Below, one piece after another: positions 1 through 7,503 of a stretch of 64,000 nt of DNA. Position numbers and translations under genes: made by a program. The DNA is taken from positions 1 to 64,000 of the forward strand of contig CAJXKY010000009.1 in NCBI GenBank assembly GCA_913055675.1, given 5' to 3'. The notes beneath the pieces were generated by a model. That model did not search any database and was not told the DNA's origin. It was given only the letters and a program-made list of their open reading frames with translations. The number at the start of each line of letters is the position of its first letter. Position 1 is the first letter of the stretch. The DNA comes from an uncultured Halanaerobiales bacterium. Its GTDB lineage: Bacteria > Bacillota > Halanaerobiia > Halanaerobiales > M55B127.

Positions 1-92
1 AAATGTACAAATACGTCGTCGCCATCGTCTTTCTCAATAAAACCGTAACCTTTAGCTGAATCGAACCATTTTACTTTACCACTGTAAATCAT
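1..92 (-). CDS. Cold-shock protein, CspA family (N-terminal part only)
   Basis: The minus strand encodes 30 residues beginning [20 protein letters not shown] and running off the left edge. This is the start of the CspA/CspB cold-shock domain, a small single-strand nucleic acid-binding beta barrel acting as an RNA chaperone. The RNP1-like KGYGFIE and the start of RNP2 (DVFVHF) are visible. The start ATG at 92 is preceded by a strong TTAGGAGG ribosome site. The C-terminal half is outside the window. Family assignment is very secure; which paralog cannot be told. Confidence 0.93.
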   Translation of the reverse strand, partial: MIYSGKVKWFDSAKGYGFIEKDDGDDVFVH

Positions 93-123
93 TAAATTAA
101 TTCCTCCTAAATTTTCTTAAAAC

Positions 124-189
124 GGGTAAAATTGATATTTTTTCTTACCCAACGGAAATAAATATAACACTAATATGATAAAAAGTCAA
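124..189 (-). promoter_or_regulatory. Promoter and leader of the cold-shock gene
   Basis: Read on the minus strand there is a -35 TTGACT (184-189), a 17-base spacer and a -10 TATATT (161-166). The deduced transcript starts near 154, giving about 60 bases of leader. The leader can fold into a hairpin with arms GGGTAA/TTACCC (124-129 and 145-150). Long structured leaders are known for cold-shock genes; here the hairpin is seen and its role is inferred. Confidence 0.6.
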
Positions 190-281
190 GGTGTTAAGAG
201 AATTAATTTGTATAAATTGAATAAAAAAACTGTTATAAGTTTGAATAAAACTATAATGTTCTATAAATAAATGAATTAAAT

Positions 282-346
282 TTGAAATACTATTAGTTTA
301 TATATATAATATTTATAAATACGAAATAAATATCTGATAAGATATT
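282..346 (+). promoter_or_regulatory. Promoter of marR-MATE operon with a palindrome beside the ribosome site
   Basis: A sigma-A-type promoter is visible: TTGAAA (282-287), 17-base spacer, TATAAT (305-310). Downstream lies an inverted repeat AATATC-6-GATATT (329-346), just before the AGGAGG of the MarR gene. MarR proteins often bind such palindromes in their own promoter regions, so autoregulation of this operon is a reasonable inference. Confidence 0.5.
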
Positions 347-358
347 AGGAGGTAAAAA

Positions 359-820
359 ATGACTTCAAGTAAGGAAACAAAAATAATAGATAAAAATATT
401 AGAGATATTCATAAAAATTTAGTTAAATATACTAAAGGCAGTTTAAGAGAAAATAATCTGACAATGCCTCGTTTTTTAGTTTTATGGTATATTACAAAAC
501 ATCAACCAGTTAATATGAGCTTTTTACATGATAAGATGCATATGGCAAGCAGTACTCTTACAGTAATTGTAGACAAACTAGTTGATAATGAGTTAGTAAA
601 AAGATATCGCAATCCTGAAGACAGAAGAATAGTTCTTTTAGAATTAACTGAAAAAGGGGATAAAAAGCTGTGTAAGTTGCTTGATATCAGACAGAACTTT
701 TTAGAAAAAGCTCTTGTTGATTTAGATGATAGTGAAAAAGAAGAATTAATAAGGTTATTAGGAACGGTTTTAGAAAACCTTGAAGAACTATTGAAAGCAG
801 GTGAAAATTATAATGAGTGA
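359..820 (+). CDS. MarR-family transcriptional regulator
   Basis: A 153-residue protein of typical MarR length with the winged-helix core in the middle (about residues 50-110, including MASSTLTVIVDKLVDNELV and the wing NPEDRRIVLLELTEKG) and flanking dimerisation helices. MarR proteins are dimeric repressors that release DNA on binding small phenolic or drug-like ligands. The start ATG follows AGGAGG by six bases. It overlaps the downstream MATE transporter gene by eight bases, so it very probably controls that pump. The ligand is unknown. Confidence 0.92.
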   Translation: MTSSKETKIIDKNIRDIHKNLVKYTKGSLRENNLTMPRFLVLWYITKHQPVNMSFLHDKMHMASSTLTVIVDKLVDNELVKRYRNPEDRRIVLLELTEKGDKKLCKLLDIRQNFLEKALVDLDDSEKEELIRLLGTVLENLEELLKAGENYNE

Positions 821-2234
821 TATAGATTTAGATACTAATGATCTAAATAATGAAGATAATATGATTAATAGTCCGCCTATGGGTAATAGAGAAGACATTC
901 TAAATGGACCCATAGTAAGTACTATTTTCAAATTAGCTTGGCCCATAATGATAGGAAACACAATGCAGGTGGTATATAATCTTGCAGATACTTTCTGGCT
1001 GGGTAAATTAGGTGCTGAAGCGGTTGCAGCACTTTCGGTTGGTTTTCCCCTTGTATTTTTAATGGTTTCCATAGGAGCTGGTTTAACGATTGCTGGGACT
1101 ACTCTAGTAGCTCAATATATGGGCGCTGGAGACGAGGAAATGACAAATAAGGTGACTGGCCAGATTTTTTTAGTTGTAGGTACTATTGCTATTGTATTAG
1201 CTGGCTTTGGAGTATATTTTAATAGAGCTGTATTACAATTGATGGGGGCTCCCGCAAATATTTTAGGGGATGCATCTGCATATTTAAATATAATTTTTGC
1301 TGGGATACCATTTATGTTTGTATTTTTTATATTTTCTGCTTTATTAAGAGGTTATGGAGATACAAAAACACCTATGAAATTAATGGTGTTTTCAACATTA
1401 TTAAACATTATAATAGATCCCTTATTAATCTTTGGGGTTGGAAGCATACCTCAATTGGGTGTTAAAGGTGCAGCTTTTGCTACAATATTTTCAAGGGCTG
1501 TTGCTGGAATTATAGGCTTATATATTTTATTCAGTGGTAAAAAAGGTTTAACTTTATCATTAAGATCGCTTAAACCTAATTTTAAAGTTATTAAAAAAAT
1601 ACTAGTGATTGGATTTCCTTCTGCTGCTGAACAATCTATTATAGCACTGGGAATGACCTTTTTAATGAGTATTGTATCTCAGTTTGGGACTTTAGTGGTT
1701 GCAGCTTATGGAATTGGTTCTCGCATTTTATCAGTTGTAATGTTACCTTCCAGAGGATTTGCAACAGCCACTACAACGATGGTAGGACAAAATTTGGGTG
1801 CCGATAAAGTAAATAGAGCCGAAAAAAGTGCTTGGATTAGTACTGGAATAATATTAGTTGTTTTAACACTTTTAGCTGTTGTTTTTAACCTTTTTCCGAG
1901 AACAATAATTTCAATTTTCAATTCTAATCCTGAAGTTATTGAGATCGGAGTATCGTTTTTAAGAATCGTCGGTTTTTCATTTGGCTTTTTAGGAGTTAGA
2001 TTTATATTAGGAGGTTCATTTAGAGGAGCTGGAAATACTGTAGTTGCAATGATTTTAGCTATTATTGCCTTATGGGGAATTCGTTTACCTTTGGCTCAAT
2101 ATTTAAGTATTAATCTTAGTTGGGGCACAAACGGTATTTGGTGGGGAATGTTCCTATCAAATTTCGTAACTGCAATAATTGCAGCCTTTTGGTTTAAAAG
2201 AGGGGGCTGGAAAGAGAAAGTGGTTAATAATTAA
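813..2234 (+). CDS. MATE-family multidrug/cation efflux transporter
   Basis: A 473-residue protein with about twelve membrane segments in two homologous halves, of normal MATE length. N-terminal features are ILNGPIVSTIFKLAWPIM and the LADTFWLGKLG segment, with its counterpart in the second half (IKKILVIGFPSAAEQ). MATE pumps export organic cations or drugs using Na+ or H+; Na+ coupling would suit a halophile but is not shown. An in-frame GTG lies at 801, but the ATG at 813 has AGGTGA eight bases upstream and is preferred. The gene overlaps marR, giving a regulator-pump operon. Confidence 0.93.
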   Translation: MSDIDLDTNDLNNEDNMINSPPMGNREDILNGPIVSTIFKLAWPIMIGNTMQVVYNLADTFWLGKLGAEAVAALSVGFPLVFLMVSIGAGLTIAGTTLVAQYMGAGDEEMTNKVTGQIFLVVGTIAIVLAGFGVYFNRAVLQLMGAPANILGDASAYLNIIFAGIPFMFVFFIFSALLRGYGDTKTPMKLMVFSTLLNIIIDPLLIFGVGSIPQLGVKGAAFATIFSRAVAGIIGLYILFSGKKGLTLSLRSLKPNFKVIKKILVIGFPSAAEQSIIALGMTFLMSIVSQFGTLVVAAYGIGSRILSVVMLPSRGFATATTTMVGQNLGADKVNRAEKSAWISTGIILVVLTLLAVVFNLFPRTIISIFNSNPEVIEIGVSFLRIVGFSFGFLGVRFILGGSFRGAGNTVVAMILAIIALWGIRLPLAQYLSINLSWGTNGIWWGMFLSNFVTAIIAAFWFKRGGWKEKVVNN

Positions 2235-2401
2235 TATAAATTTCAACTAAATAGAAGCTATAGTTTATATGTAAAATAGTATATTGTAATTAATTTGTAT
2301 TTGTGATATGTATTAAGTTGAATAAACAGGAAAGTAGTTTTTTACAAATAATATATTTAAGTACAAAGATTAAGTAAGATAATTATTTGAGGAGGGTTAA
2401 G

Positions 2402-2752
2402 ATGGAAAAATATTCAATAGAAAATTATATGGTTAATCCTGATGAAAAAGTAGCAAAAAGAGTAATTTATAGTGATGAAAATACTTTAGCATTTGTTCTA
2501 AATATATCTCCAGGCAACTCATTACCAGAACACACTCATTTTGATTCTACACTATTAATTGAAGTTATAGAGGGTAGTGGAAATATAAATGTTGATGGAG
2601 AACCAATAAATGTTGAAGAAAATGACTTAATGAAATTAGATGGTCAAGAGGTAATGTCAGTAGATAATACCGGTGATAAAACATTAGTTTTATATGTTAC
2701 TATATCACCTTTACCACCTGAAGACAGGTATGCTAAAAATGCTGATCTATAA
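2402..2752 (+). CDS. Single-domain cupin protein
   Basis: A 116-residue cupin_2-type beta barrel. Motif 1 is visible as PEHTHFDSTLLIEVIEGSG (HxH, downstream Glu, Gly) and motif 2 around NVEENDLMKLDGQEV. The second motif lacks the usual histidine, so metal binding may be reduced. Cupins of this size bind small ligands or stabilise sugars; no specific role can be named. An in-frame TTG exists at 2387, but GAGGAGGG at 2389-2396 points to the ATG at 2402. A hairpin terminator follows, so the gene is probably monocistronic. Confidence 0.82.
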   Translation: MEKYSIENYMVNPDEKVAKRVIYSDENTLAFVLNISPGNSLPEHTHFDSTLLIEVIEGSGNINVDGEPINVEENDLMKLDGQEVMSVDNTGDKTLVLYVTISPLPPEDRYAKNADL

Positions 2753-2761
2753 ATTTCAATA

Positions 2762-2800
2762 AATAGCCTGGGTATATAATAGCCCAGGCTATTAAATTTT
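2762..2800 (+). terminator. Intrinsic terminator after cupin gene
   Basis: Perfect 11-base arms AATAGCCTGGG (2762-2772) and CCCAGGCTATT (2783-2793) around a 10-base loop, followed by a short T-rich tail. Confidence 0.8.
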
Positions 2801-2819
2801 AAAATTAGGGGGAAGTATA

Positions 2820-3266
2820 ATGAAAACCAAATTAACTTTATTTTTAATTATGACTTTTGTATTAATTATTACTTTTAATACAGCAGCAGAAGATATTGGT
2901 TTTGCGCAGCGAAGTCAGACTAAAGATTTCTGTGATAGTTTTCTTAACTTAATGGTTGAAGAAGATATTGAACAAGCATTTGATATGGTGGAAAAGGAGT
3001 GGCCTTTTTCAATTTCAGAAATCCAAAGTTTAGAAAGTTCGACAATAAAACAGTTAGACTCTATTAAAGGAAGATTTGGGAAAATATTGGGATATGAATT
3101 AATTAAGGAAGACAAAATTAAAGAATCCTTTATAAAATATACATATGTAATGAAATATGAAAAACATATAATAAGATGGAAGTTTATTTTTTATAAACCA
3201 GAAGATAAATGGATTTTAAATTCTCTTAATTTCGATGATTCTATCAATAAGTTATTTAATGATTAG
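2820..3266 (+). CDS. Secreted or lipid-facing small protein of unknown function
   Basis: 148 residues. The N-terminus (MKTKLTLFLIMTFVLIITFN, then TAAED) is a Sec-type signal peptide with probable cleavage near residue 23. The mature part has an acidic helical segment (FLNLMVEEDIEQAFDMVEKEWP) followed by a probable beta-rich half ending KWILNSLNFDD. This layout resembles small NTF2/DUF3887-like secreted domains, but the resemblance is weak. The ribosome site AGGGGGA is strong. It sits between two terminators together with the next gene, 39 bases before it. Confidence 0.6.
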   Translation: MKTKLTLFLIMTFVLIITFNTAAEDIGFAQRSQTKDFCDSFLNLMVEEDIEQAFDMVEKEWPFSISEIQSLESSTIKQLDSIKGRFGKILGYELIKEDKIKESFIKYTYVMKYEKHIIRWKFIFYKPEDKWILNSLNFDDSINKLFND

Positions 3267-3304
3267 AACACTTAAATGTTAATATAATTGAGGTGGTTAG
3301 AATA

Positions 3305-3946
3305 ATTTCAAAAGAAAATATCAAATTTAAAATTGTACTAGTCTGGTTATTTAGATTATTATTAATTGGTGCTATTATTGTTGATATAATAATATTAAAT
3401 TGGTTAAGTTTATTTATCGCTTCATTAGCTTTAATGACTACATTTATCCCTAATCTATTATCAGATAATAAAATTTTATATATACCATCTGATATTCAGG
3501 TAATTATCATCATATTTATTTTTGCATCTCTTTATCTAGGTGAATTAAGGAATTTTTACTACCGTTTCTGGTGGTGGGATAATATGTTACATGCATTTTC
3601 AGGAACAATACTTGGATTTATAGGTTTTACTTTAATATATTTTTTAAATCGTGAAGAAGAGATTGACATCGTTTTGAGTCCAATATTTGTAGCTCTTTTT
3701 GCATTTACCTTTGCAGTAAGTATTGGAGTCGTGTGGGAAATATTTGAATTTACTATGGATTCTCTATTTGCTCTTAATATGCAAAAATCAGGCCTTGTAG
3801 ACACAATGTGGGATTTAATAGCAGATTGTATTGGAAGTGGGATTGCTTCTTATTATGGGTATAAATACTTAAAGAAGGGTCAACCTTCCTATTTTGAAAA
3901 TACTTTCAAAAAAGTATTAACAGAAAACGAACAATTTTTTGAATAA
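3305..3946 (+). CDS. YjdF-type (DUF2238-like) integral membrane protein; probable ATT start
   Basis: About 213 residues with six predicted membrane spans. The family-typical segments are the aromatic RFWWWDNMLHAFSGTILG stretch and VVWEIFEFTMDSLF, followed by DTMWDLIADCIGSG. The function of this family is not established. Start: the only canonical codon near the N-terminus, GTG at 3293, lies inside the ribosome site GAGGTGG (3290-3296) and has no Shine-Dalgarno of its own. The spacing instead fits ATA 3302 or ATT 3305. The gene at 10784 has the same GAGGTGG with ATG at exactly the distance at which ATT 3305 lies here. Confidence 0.78.
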   Translation: MSKENIKFKIVLVWLFRLLLIGAIIVDIIILNWLSLFIASLALMTTFIPNLLSDNKILYIPSDIQVIIIIFIFASLYLGELRNFYYRFWWWDNMLHAFSGTILGFIGFTLIYFLNREEEIDIVLSPIFVALFAFTFAVSIGVVWEIFEFTMDSLFALNMQKSGLVDTMWDLIADCIGSGIASYYGYKYLKKGQPSYFENTFKKVLTENEQFFE

Positions 3947-3953
3947 ATAACAA

Positions 3954-3988
3954 AACCGGCAGTATTAAGCTGCCGGTTAATTAACTTT
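3954..3988 (+). terminator. Intrinsic terminator after the YjdF-type gene
   Basis: Arms AACCGGCAG (3954-3962) and CTGCCGGTT (3970-3978) with a 7-base loop, followed by AT-rich sequence. GC-rich in an AT-rich gap between the gene and a convergent tRNA. Confidence 0.75.
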
Positions 3989-4046
3989 AATGATATTTAA
4001 TAAAAACTAACAGTTAAAGTTATTAAATTTTGTGATCATAAAGAAA

Positions 4047-4134
4047 TGGTGCCGAAGGTGGGACTCGAACCCACACAGACAAGATGCCCACAGCGCCCTC
4101 AACGCTGCGCGTCTGCCAATTCCGCCACTTCGGC
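4047..4134 (-). tRNA. tRNA-Leu (GAG anticodon)
   Basis: Minus-strand class II tRNA of 88 bases. The acceptor arms GCCGAAG and CTTCGGC pair perfectly, followed by A73 and an encoded CCA. The anticodon stem CAGCG/CGCTG encloses TTGAGGG, giving anticodon GAG. The long variable arm and the GGTTCGAGTCC T-arm are present. It is a single gene convergent with the YjdF-type gene. Confidence 0.97.
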
Positions 4135-4299
4135 ACGATATATATACTATCATATTATTCTTAATATTGTCAAGCAATTAACATATATTTTAACGTATAT
4201 ATATTATTATTTAGATGATAGGAAAGATATGAAAATAGTTTTATTATATAAATTAAATAAAAAAAGATTTTTTTCAAACTCTAAAGGAGGTAAAAAAGA

Positions 4300-4830
4300 A
4301 TGACTGTTGAAGGCAAAAAGGTTGCTTTGTTTGTAGCAAATGAATATGAAGATTTAGAAGCTTGGTACCCTTATCTCAGACTTAAAGAAGCTGGTGTAGA
4401 AGTTACAGTAATTGGTTCTGATAATGTAGAAGGCAATGTTGCAGAAAGTAAACATGGGTATCCTATTAAAATTGATAAAAAAGCAGCAGAAGTAGACCCT
4501 AAAAACTTTGATGGTGTCATCATTCCTGGCGGTTGGGCTCCAGATAAACTTAGAAGATGTAATAACACCTTGGATTTTGTTAGAGATATGTATGAAAATA
4601 ATAAGTTAATTGCTTCAATATGTCATGGAGGTTGGGTTCTCGCTTCAGCTGATGTAGTTGAGGGCAAAACCTTGACATCAACTCCAGCAATTAAAGATGA
4701 CTTGTTAAACGCTGGTGCAGTCTGGGTTGATGAAGAAGTAGTTGTAGATGAAAAATTAGTAACTTCCCGGTCTCCAAAAGATTTACCAGCATTTTTGAAA
4801 GAAATCTTACAGGAGTTAAAAAGTCTATAG
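4300..4830 (+). CDS. DJ-1/PfpI family protein
   Basis: 176 residues, the usual length for PfpI/YhbO-type members of the class I glutamine amidotransferase-like superfamily. The nucleophile elbow is ASICHGGW with Cys108-His109, and the acidic partner lies in NEYEDLE near residue 17. Family members have been described as intracellular proteases or as glyoxalase/deglycase-type detoxification enzymes; which applies is not decidable here. The start ATG follows AAAGGAGGT. It is monocistronic, with its own strong terminator. Confidence 0.92.
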   Translation: MTVEGKKVALFVANEYEDLEAWYPYLRLKEAGVEVTVIGSDNVEGNVAESKHGYPIKIDKKAAEVDPKNFDGVIIPGGWAPDKLRRCNNTLDFVRDMYENNKLIASICHGGWVLASADVVEGKTLTSTPAIKDDLLNAGAVWVDEEVVVDEKLVTSRSPKDLPAFLKEILQELKSL

Positions 4831-4853
4831 ATAATAGAATAAATAACAACAAT

Positions 4854-4885
4854 AGGGGAGGAATTCTAATTCCTCCCCTTATATT
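4854..4885 (+). terminator. Intrinsic terminator after PfpI gene
   Basis: Perfect arms AGGGGAGGAAT (4854-4864) and ATTCCTCCCCT (4869-4879) with a four-base loop, followed by TATATTT. Confidence 0.85.
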
Positions 4886-4913
4886 TGACAGTATAAACCA
4901 TTGATGATATAAT
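4885..4913 (+). promoter_or_regulatory. Consensus promoter of the flavodiiron gene
   Basis: TTGACA (4885-4890), exactly 17 bases, TATAAT (4908-4913): a perfect sigma-A-type consensus, implying strong constitutive expression of the downstream oxygen/NO detoxification gene. Confidence 0.8.
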
Positions 4914-4977
4914 TCTGAGTAGAATAGTCAAGATTAGAAAATATTAATAATTAAAGGCTACATAGGGAGGTTTATTT

Positions 4978-6147
4978 ATGAGTTTAAGGAAAATTAAAGA
5001 TGATGTTTTTGCTGTTGGTGTAATTGATTGGGATAGAAGACTTTTTGATGAACTGATTCCACTACCAGATGGGACAAGTTATAACTCCTATTTAGTAAAA
5101 GGAGATAAAAAGACTGCACTGATAGATACTGTAGAACCAGACTTTGCTGGAGAATTAATTGGAAATTTAAAGAAAAGTAATATTACAAATATAGATTATA
5201 TAGTTGCAAATCATGCTGAACAAGATCATTCTGGTTCAATACCGCAGATTTTAGATGTATATCCAACCGCTACTGTATTAACTAGTGAAAAAGGTAAGGA
5301 TATGTTATTGAGTCTACTTGATATTGAAGAAGATAAAATTGAAGTTGTAGGTCATGAAGATAATATTTCTTTAGGTAATAAAACGTTAGAATTTATAGAT
5401 ACTCCATGGGTACATTGGCCAGAAACTATTTCAACTTATTTAAAAGAAGATAATATCTTGTTTTCATGTGACTTTTTTGGATCTCATTTAGCAACTAGTG
5501 ATTTATATGTGAGAGAAGAAGCTGAAGTATATAGGGCTGCTAAGAGGTATTACGCAGAAATTATGATGCCTTTTAGAAAGGTTATAAAAGCTAATTTAAC
5601 AAAAGTTAATAATTATGAAATAGATATGATAGCTCCTAGCCATGGTCCGATATATGATAATCCTGAATTCATTTTAGATGCTTATGAGGACTGGACAAGT
5701 GATGATGTAAAACCTGAAGTTATCGTACCTTATGTATCTATGCACGGAAGTACAGAAGATATGATTGATTACTTTGTAGAAAAGTTAATTGATAAAGATA
5801 TAAAAGTTAAACCATTTAATATAGCGAAGATGGACTTAGGTGAACTTGCTATTTCATTAGTAGATGCTTCAACGGTAGTCTTGGGTTCTCCAACCGTTTT
5901 AACTGGACCACACCCAATGGCAGTCTATGTAACTTATTTATTTAATGCCCTCAGACCGAAGACAAAGTATGCTTCTATTATTGGTTCTTATGGCTGGGCA
6001 GGTAATATGGTAGATGATGTTGTAGGTATGTTGGATAAATTAAATGTAGAGTTACTTGATCCTGTAGTATCTAAAGGTACTGCAACTGAAGAAGACTATC
6101 AAGCAATAGATAGATTAGTTGAGGAATTAGAGGAAAGACTAAAATAA
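4978..6147 (+). CDS. Flavodiiron protein (FprA-type oxygen/NO reductase)
   Basis: 389 residues in two domains. The N-terminal metallo-beta-lactamase-like domain carries the diiron ligands HAEQDH (79-84), then VHWPET and CDFFGSH. The C-terminal flavodoxin domain (about 250-389) has the FMN phosphate loop SMHGSTEDM. Such proteins reduce O2 to water or NO to N2O, with electrons usually delivered by rubredoxin, and protect anaerobes from oxygen. A rubredoxin gene lies at 48875-49036. The gene stands alone between two terminators, with a perfect promoter and ribosome site AGGGAGG. Confidence 0.96.
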   Translation: MSLRKIKDDVFAVGVIDWDRRLFDELIPLPDGTSYNSYLVKGDKKTALIDTVEPDFAGELIGNLKKSNITNIDYIVANHAEQDHSGSIPQILDVYPTATVLTSEKGKDMLLSLLDIEEDKIEVVGHEDNISLGNKTLEFIDTPWVHWPETISTYLKEDNILFSCDFFGSHLATSDLYVREEAEVYRAAKRYYAEIMMPFRKVIKANLTKVNNYEIDMIAPSHGPIYDNPEFILDAYEDWTSDDVKPEVIVPYVSMHGSTEDMIDYFVEKLIDKDIKVKPFNIAKMDLGELAISLVDASTVVLGSPTVLTGPHPMAVYVTYLFNALRPKTKYASIIGSYGWAGNMVDDVVGMLDKLNVELLDPVVSKGTATEEDYQAIDRLVEELEERLK

Positions 6148-6182
6148 TTATTGATAAAAAAATGAGAAATGATATAATTAAG

Positions 6183-6210
6183 GAGGAGCCGTAATTGGCT
6201 CCTCTTTTCT
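6183..6210 (+). terminator. Intrinsic terminator after flavodiiron gene
   Basis: Arms GAGGAGCC (6183-6190) and GGCTCCTC (6197-6204), six-base loop, followed by TTTTCT. Confidence 0.85.
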
Positions 6211-6310
6211 AATGGATATAGAAATAATATTACTATAGAGGCAGGAATTGGCTTATTAGCTATTGAATAAGATTAAGTAGTATTTATTTTTTTAATGGAG
6301 GGCTTACATA

Positions 6311-7096
6311 ATGAATGAGGAGCAAGCAGATAGTAAAACTAGTAAGAATTGGATAATAGTATTAGTAATAATAATATTAGCTTTATTAGGTTTTTATGTA
6401 TATAATTATTTCACCTTGTTTTTTGGAGAAGCTAATTTACAGGATAGGTTTAATAGAGAAGTGAATTTATTGGTTATAGGTCAGGATTCTGAAGAGAATG
6501 TAGATAAAAATACTGTACAATCTGATTCTATAATGTTAGTTAATTTAAGTCCTAATGATAGAAGACTTAATATAATTGCAGTTCCCTCACATAAAAAGTA
6601 TAAAGATAAAAATTTGAAAGAATATAATAAAGACCAATTGATGGAAATTATGGCAGATATATCTGGTATTAAACCTAATTATTATTTTGTTATAGATTAT
6701 GAAGGTTTTAAAAATATAGTAAATCTTATGAGCGGGATAGAAATTGAATTAGACGAAGAATTTAAAGTACCAGAACTTGGATTATATTTAAAAGAAGGCA
6801 CCAATCTTTTATCTGGTCAGGAAGCACTAAATTATGCTAGATATTATAACCACAATAAAGATGAATTAAATAGAATATCTAGACAAAAGAAAGTTATAAA
6901 TGGATTTTCTGATAAAGTATTTCAGAAAAATTCATTATTAAATATTCCCAAGTTATATAGAACAGTAATGGAAACAGTAAAAAATGTAGAAACTAATTTG
7001 GATTATGACTTAGCAATTGAAGCTTACACTTTTATTAATAATAGTGAAAATTTTAATATTGAATATCAAATAATGGAATTAGAGAATTCAAAATAG
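6311..7096 (+). CDS. LytR-CpsA-Psr (LCP) family protein
   Basis: 261 residues: a short cytoplasmic tail, one membrane anchor (about residues 14-33) and an extracytoplasmic LCP domain. Recognisable motifs are LLVIGQD, SDSIMLVNLSP, the GIKPNYYFVIDYEGF segment, GQEALNYARYY and NRISRQKKVI. LCP enzymes transfer undecaprenyl-linked glycopolymers to peptidoglycan. It is slightly short. The usual Arg before SD(S/T)IML is Gln (TVQSDSIML), which might affect pyrophosphate-lipid binding. The ribosome site is GGAGGGC. It is followed by the tRNA cluster. Confidence 0.85.
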   Translation: MNEEQADSKTSKNWIIVLVIIILALLGFYVYNYFTLFFGEANLQDRFNREVNLLVIGQDSEENVDKNTVQSDSIMLVNLSPNDRRLNIIAVPSHKKYKDKNLKEYNKDQLMEIMADISGIKPNYYFVIDYEGFKNIVNLMSGIEIELDEEFKVPELGLYLKEGTNLLSGQEALNYARYYNHNKDELNRISRQKKVINGFSDKVFQKNSLLNIPKLYRTVMETVKNVETNLDYDLAIEAYTFINNSENFNIEYQIMELENSK

Positions 7097-7184
7097 TAAA
7101 ATTTGTAATACGGAGCATTTAAAAGTATTTTAAAGTATGTTATAATAAACATGAGTTAAATTGTAATAACTATATTTAAACCCT

Positions 7185-7213
7185 TTGACTTCGGTTTAAC
7201 TTTTGTGTATACT
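7185..7213 (+). promoter_or_regulatory. Promoter of the tRNA-Val-Asp-Phe cluster
   Basis: TTGACT (7185-7190), 17-base spacer, TATACT (7208-7213), about 40 bases before the first tRNA. Stable-RNA promoter with near-consensus boxes. Confidence 0.7.
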
Positions 7214-7255
7214 ATTTATTGCTGGATGTAAAGTTCCATGCATTTTTAAAATATT

Positions 7256-7331
7256 GGGCGAATAGCTCAGCTGGGAGAGCACCTGCCTTACAAGCAGGGG
7301 GTCACAGGTTCGAGCCCTGTTTCGCCCACCA
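7256..7331 (+). tRNA. tRNA-Val (TAC anticodon)
   Basis: 76 bases. Acceptor GGGCGAA pairs with TTCGCCC, then A73 and encoded CCA. Anticodon stem CCTGC/GCAGG with loop CTTACAA gives TAC. First gene of a three-tRNA transcript. Confidence 0.97.
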
Positions 7332-7338
7332 TTTATAC

Positions 7339-7415
7339 GGAGGAGTAGCGAAGTGGTTGAACGCGCCGGCCTGTCACGCCGGAGATCGCGGGTTCAAATC
7401 CCGTCTCCTCCGCCA
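7339..7415 (+). tRNA. tRNA-Asp (GTC anticodon)
   Basis: 77 bases. Acceptor GGAGGAG pairs with CTCCTCC, with the aspartate-typical G73 and encoded CCA. Anticodon stem CCGGC/GCCGG encloses CTGTCAC, giving GTC. It lies seven bases after tRNA-Val. Confidence 0.97.
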
Positions 7416-7423
7416 TTTTTTGT

Positions 7424-7499
7424 GGTGGGGTAGCTCAGGTGGTAGAGCAGTGGACTGAAAATCCTCGTGTCGCCAGTTCGACTCTGGCTCCCACCACCA
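7424..7499 (+). tRNA. tRNA-Phe (GAA anticodon)
   Basis: 76 bases. Acceptor GGTGGGG pairs with TCCCACC (one G-U pair), A73 and encoded CCA. Anticodon loop CTGAAAA gives GAA. The anticodon stem GTGGA/TCCTC has a T-T mismatch at the second pair (28-42), which is unusual. The 3' end lies four bases from the stop codon of the convergent recombinase gene. Confidence 0.95.
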
Positions 7500-7503
7500 T
7501 TTT

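Noticed and set aside
4046-4303. Plus-strand open frame across tRNA-Leu.
   Set aside because: The sequence is the complement of the tRNA plus AT-rich spacer.
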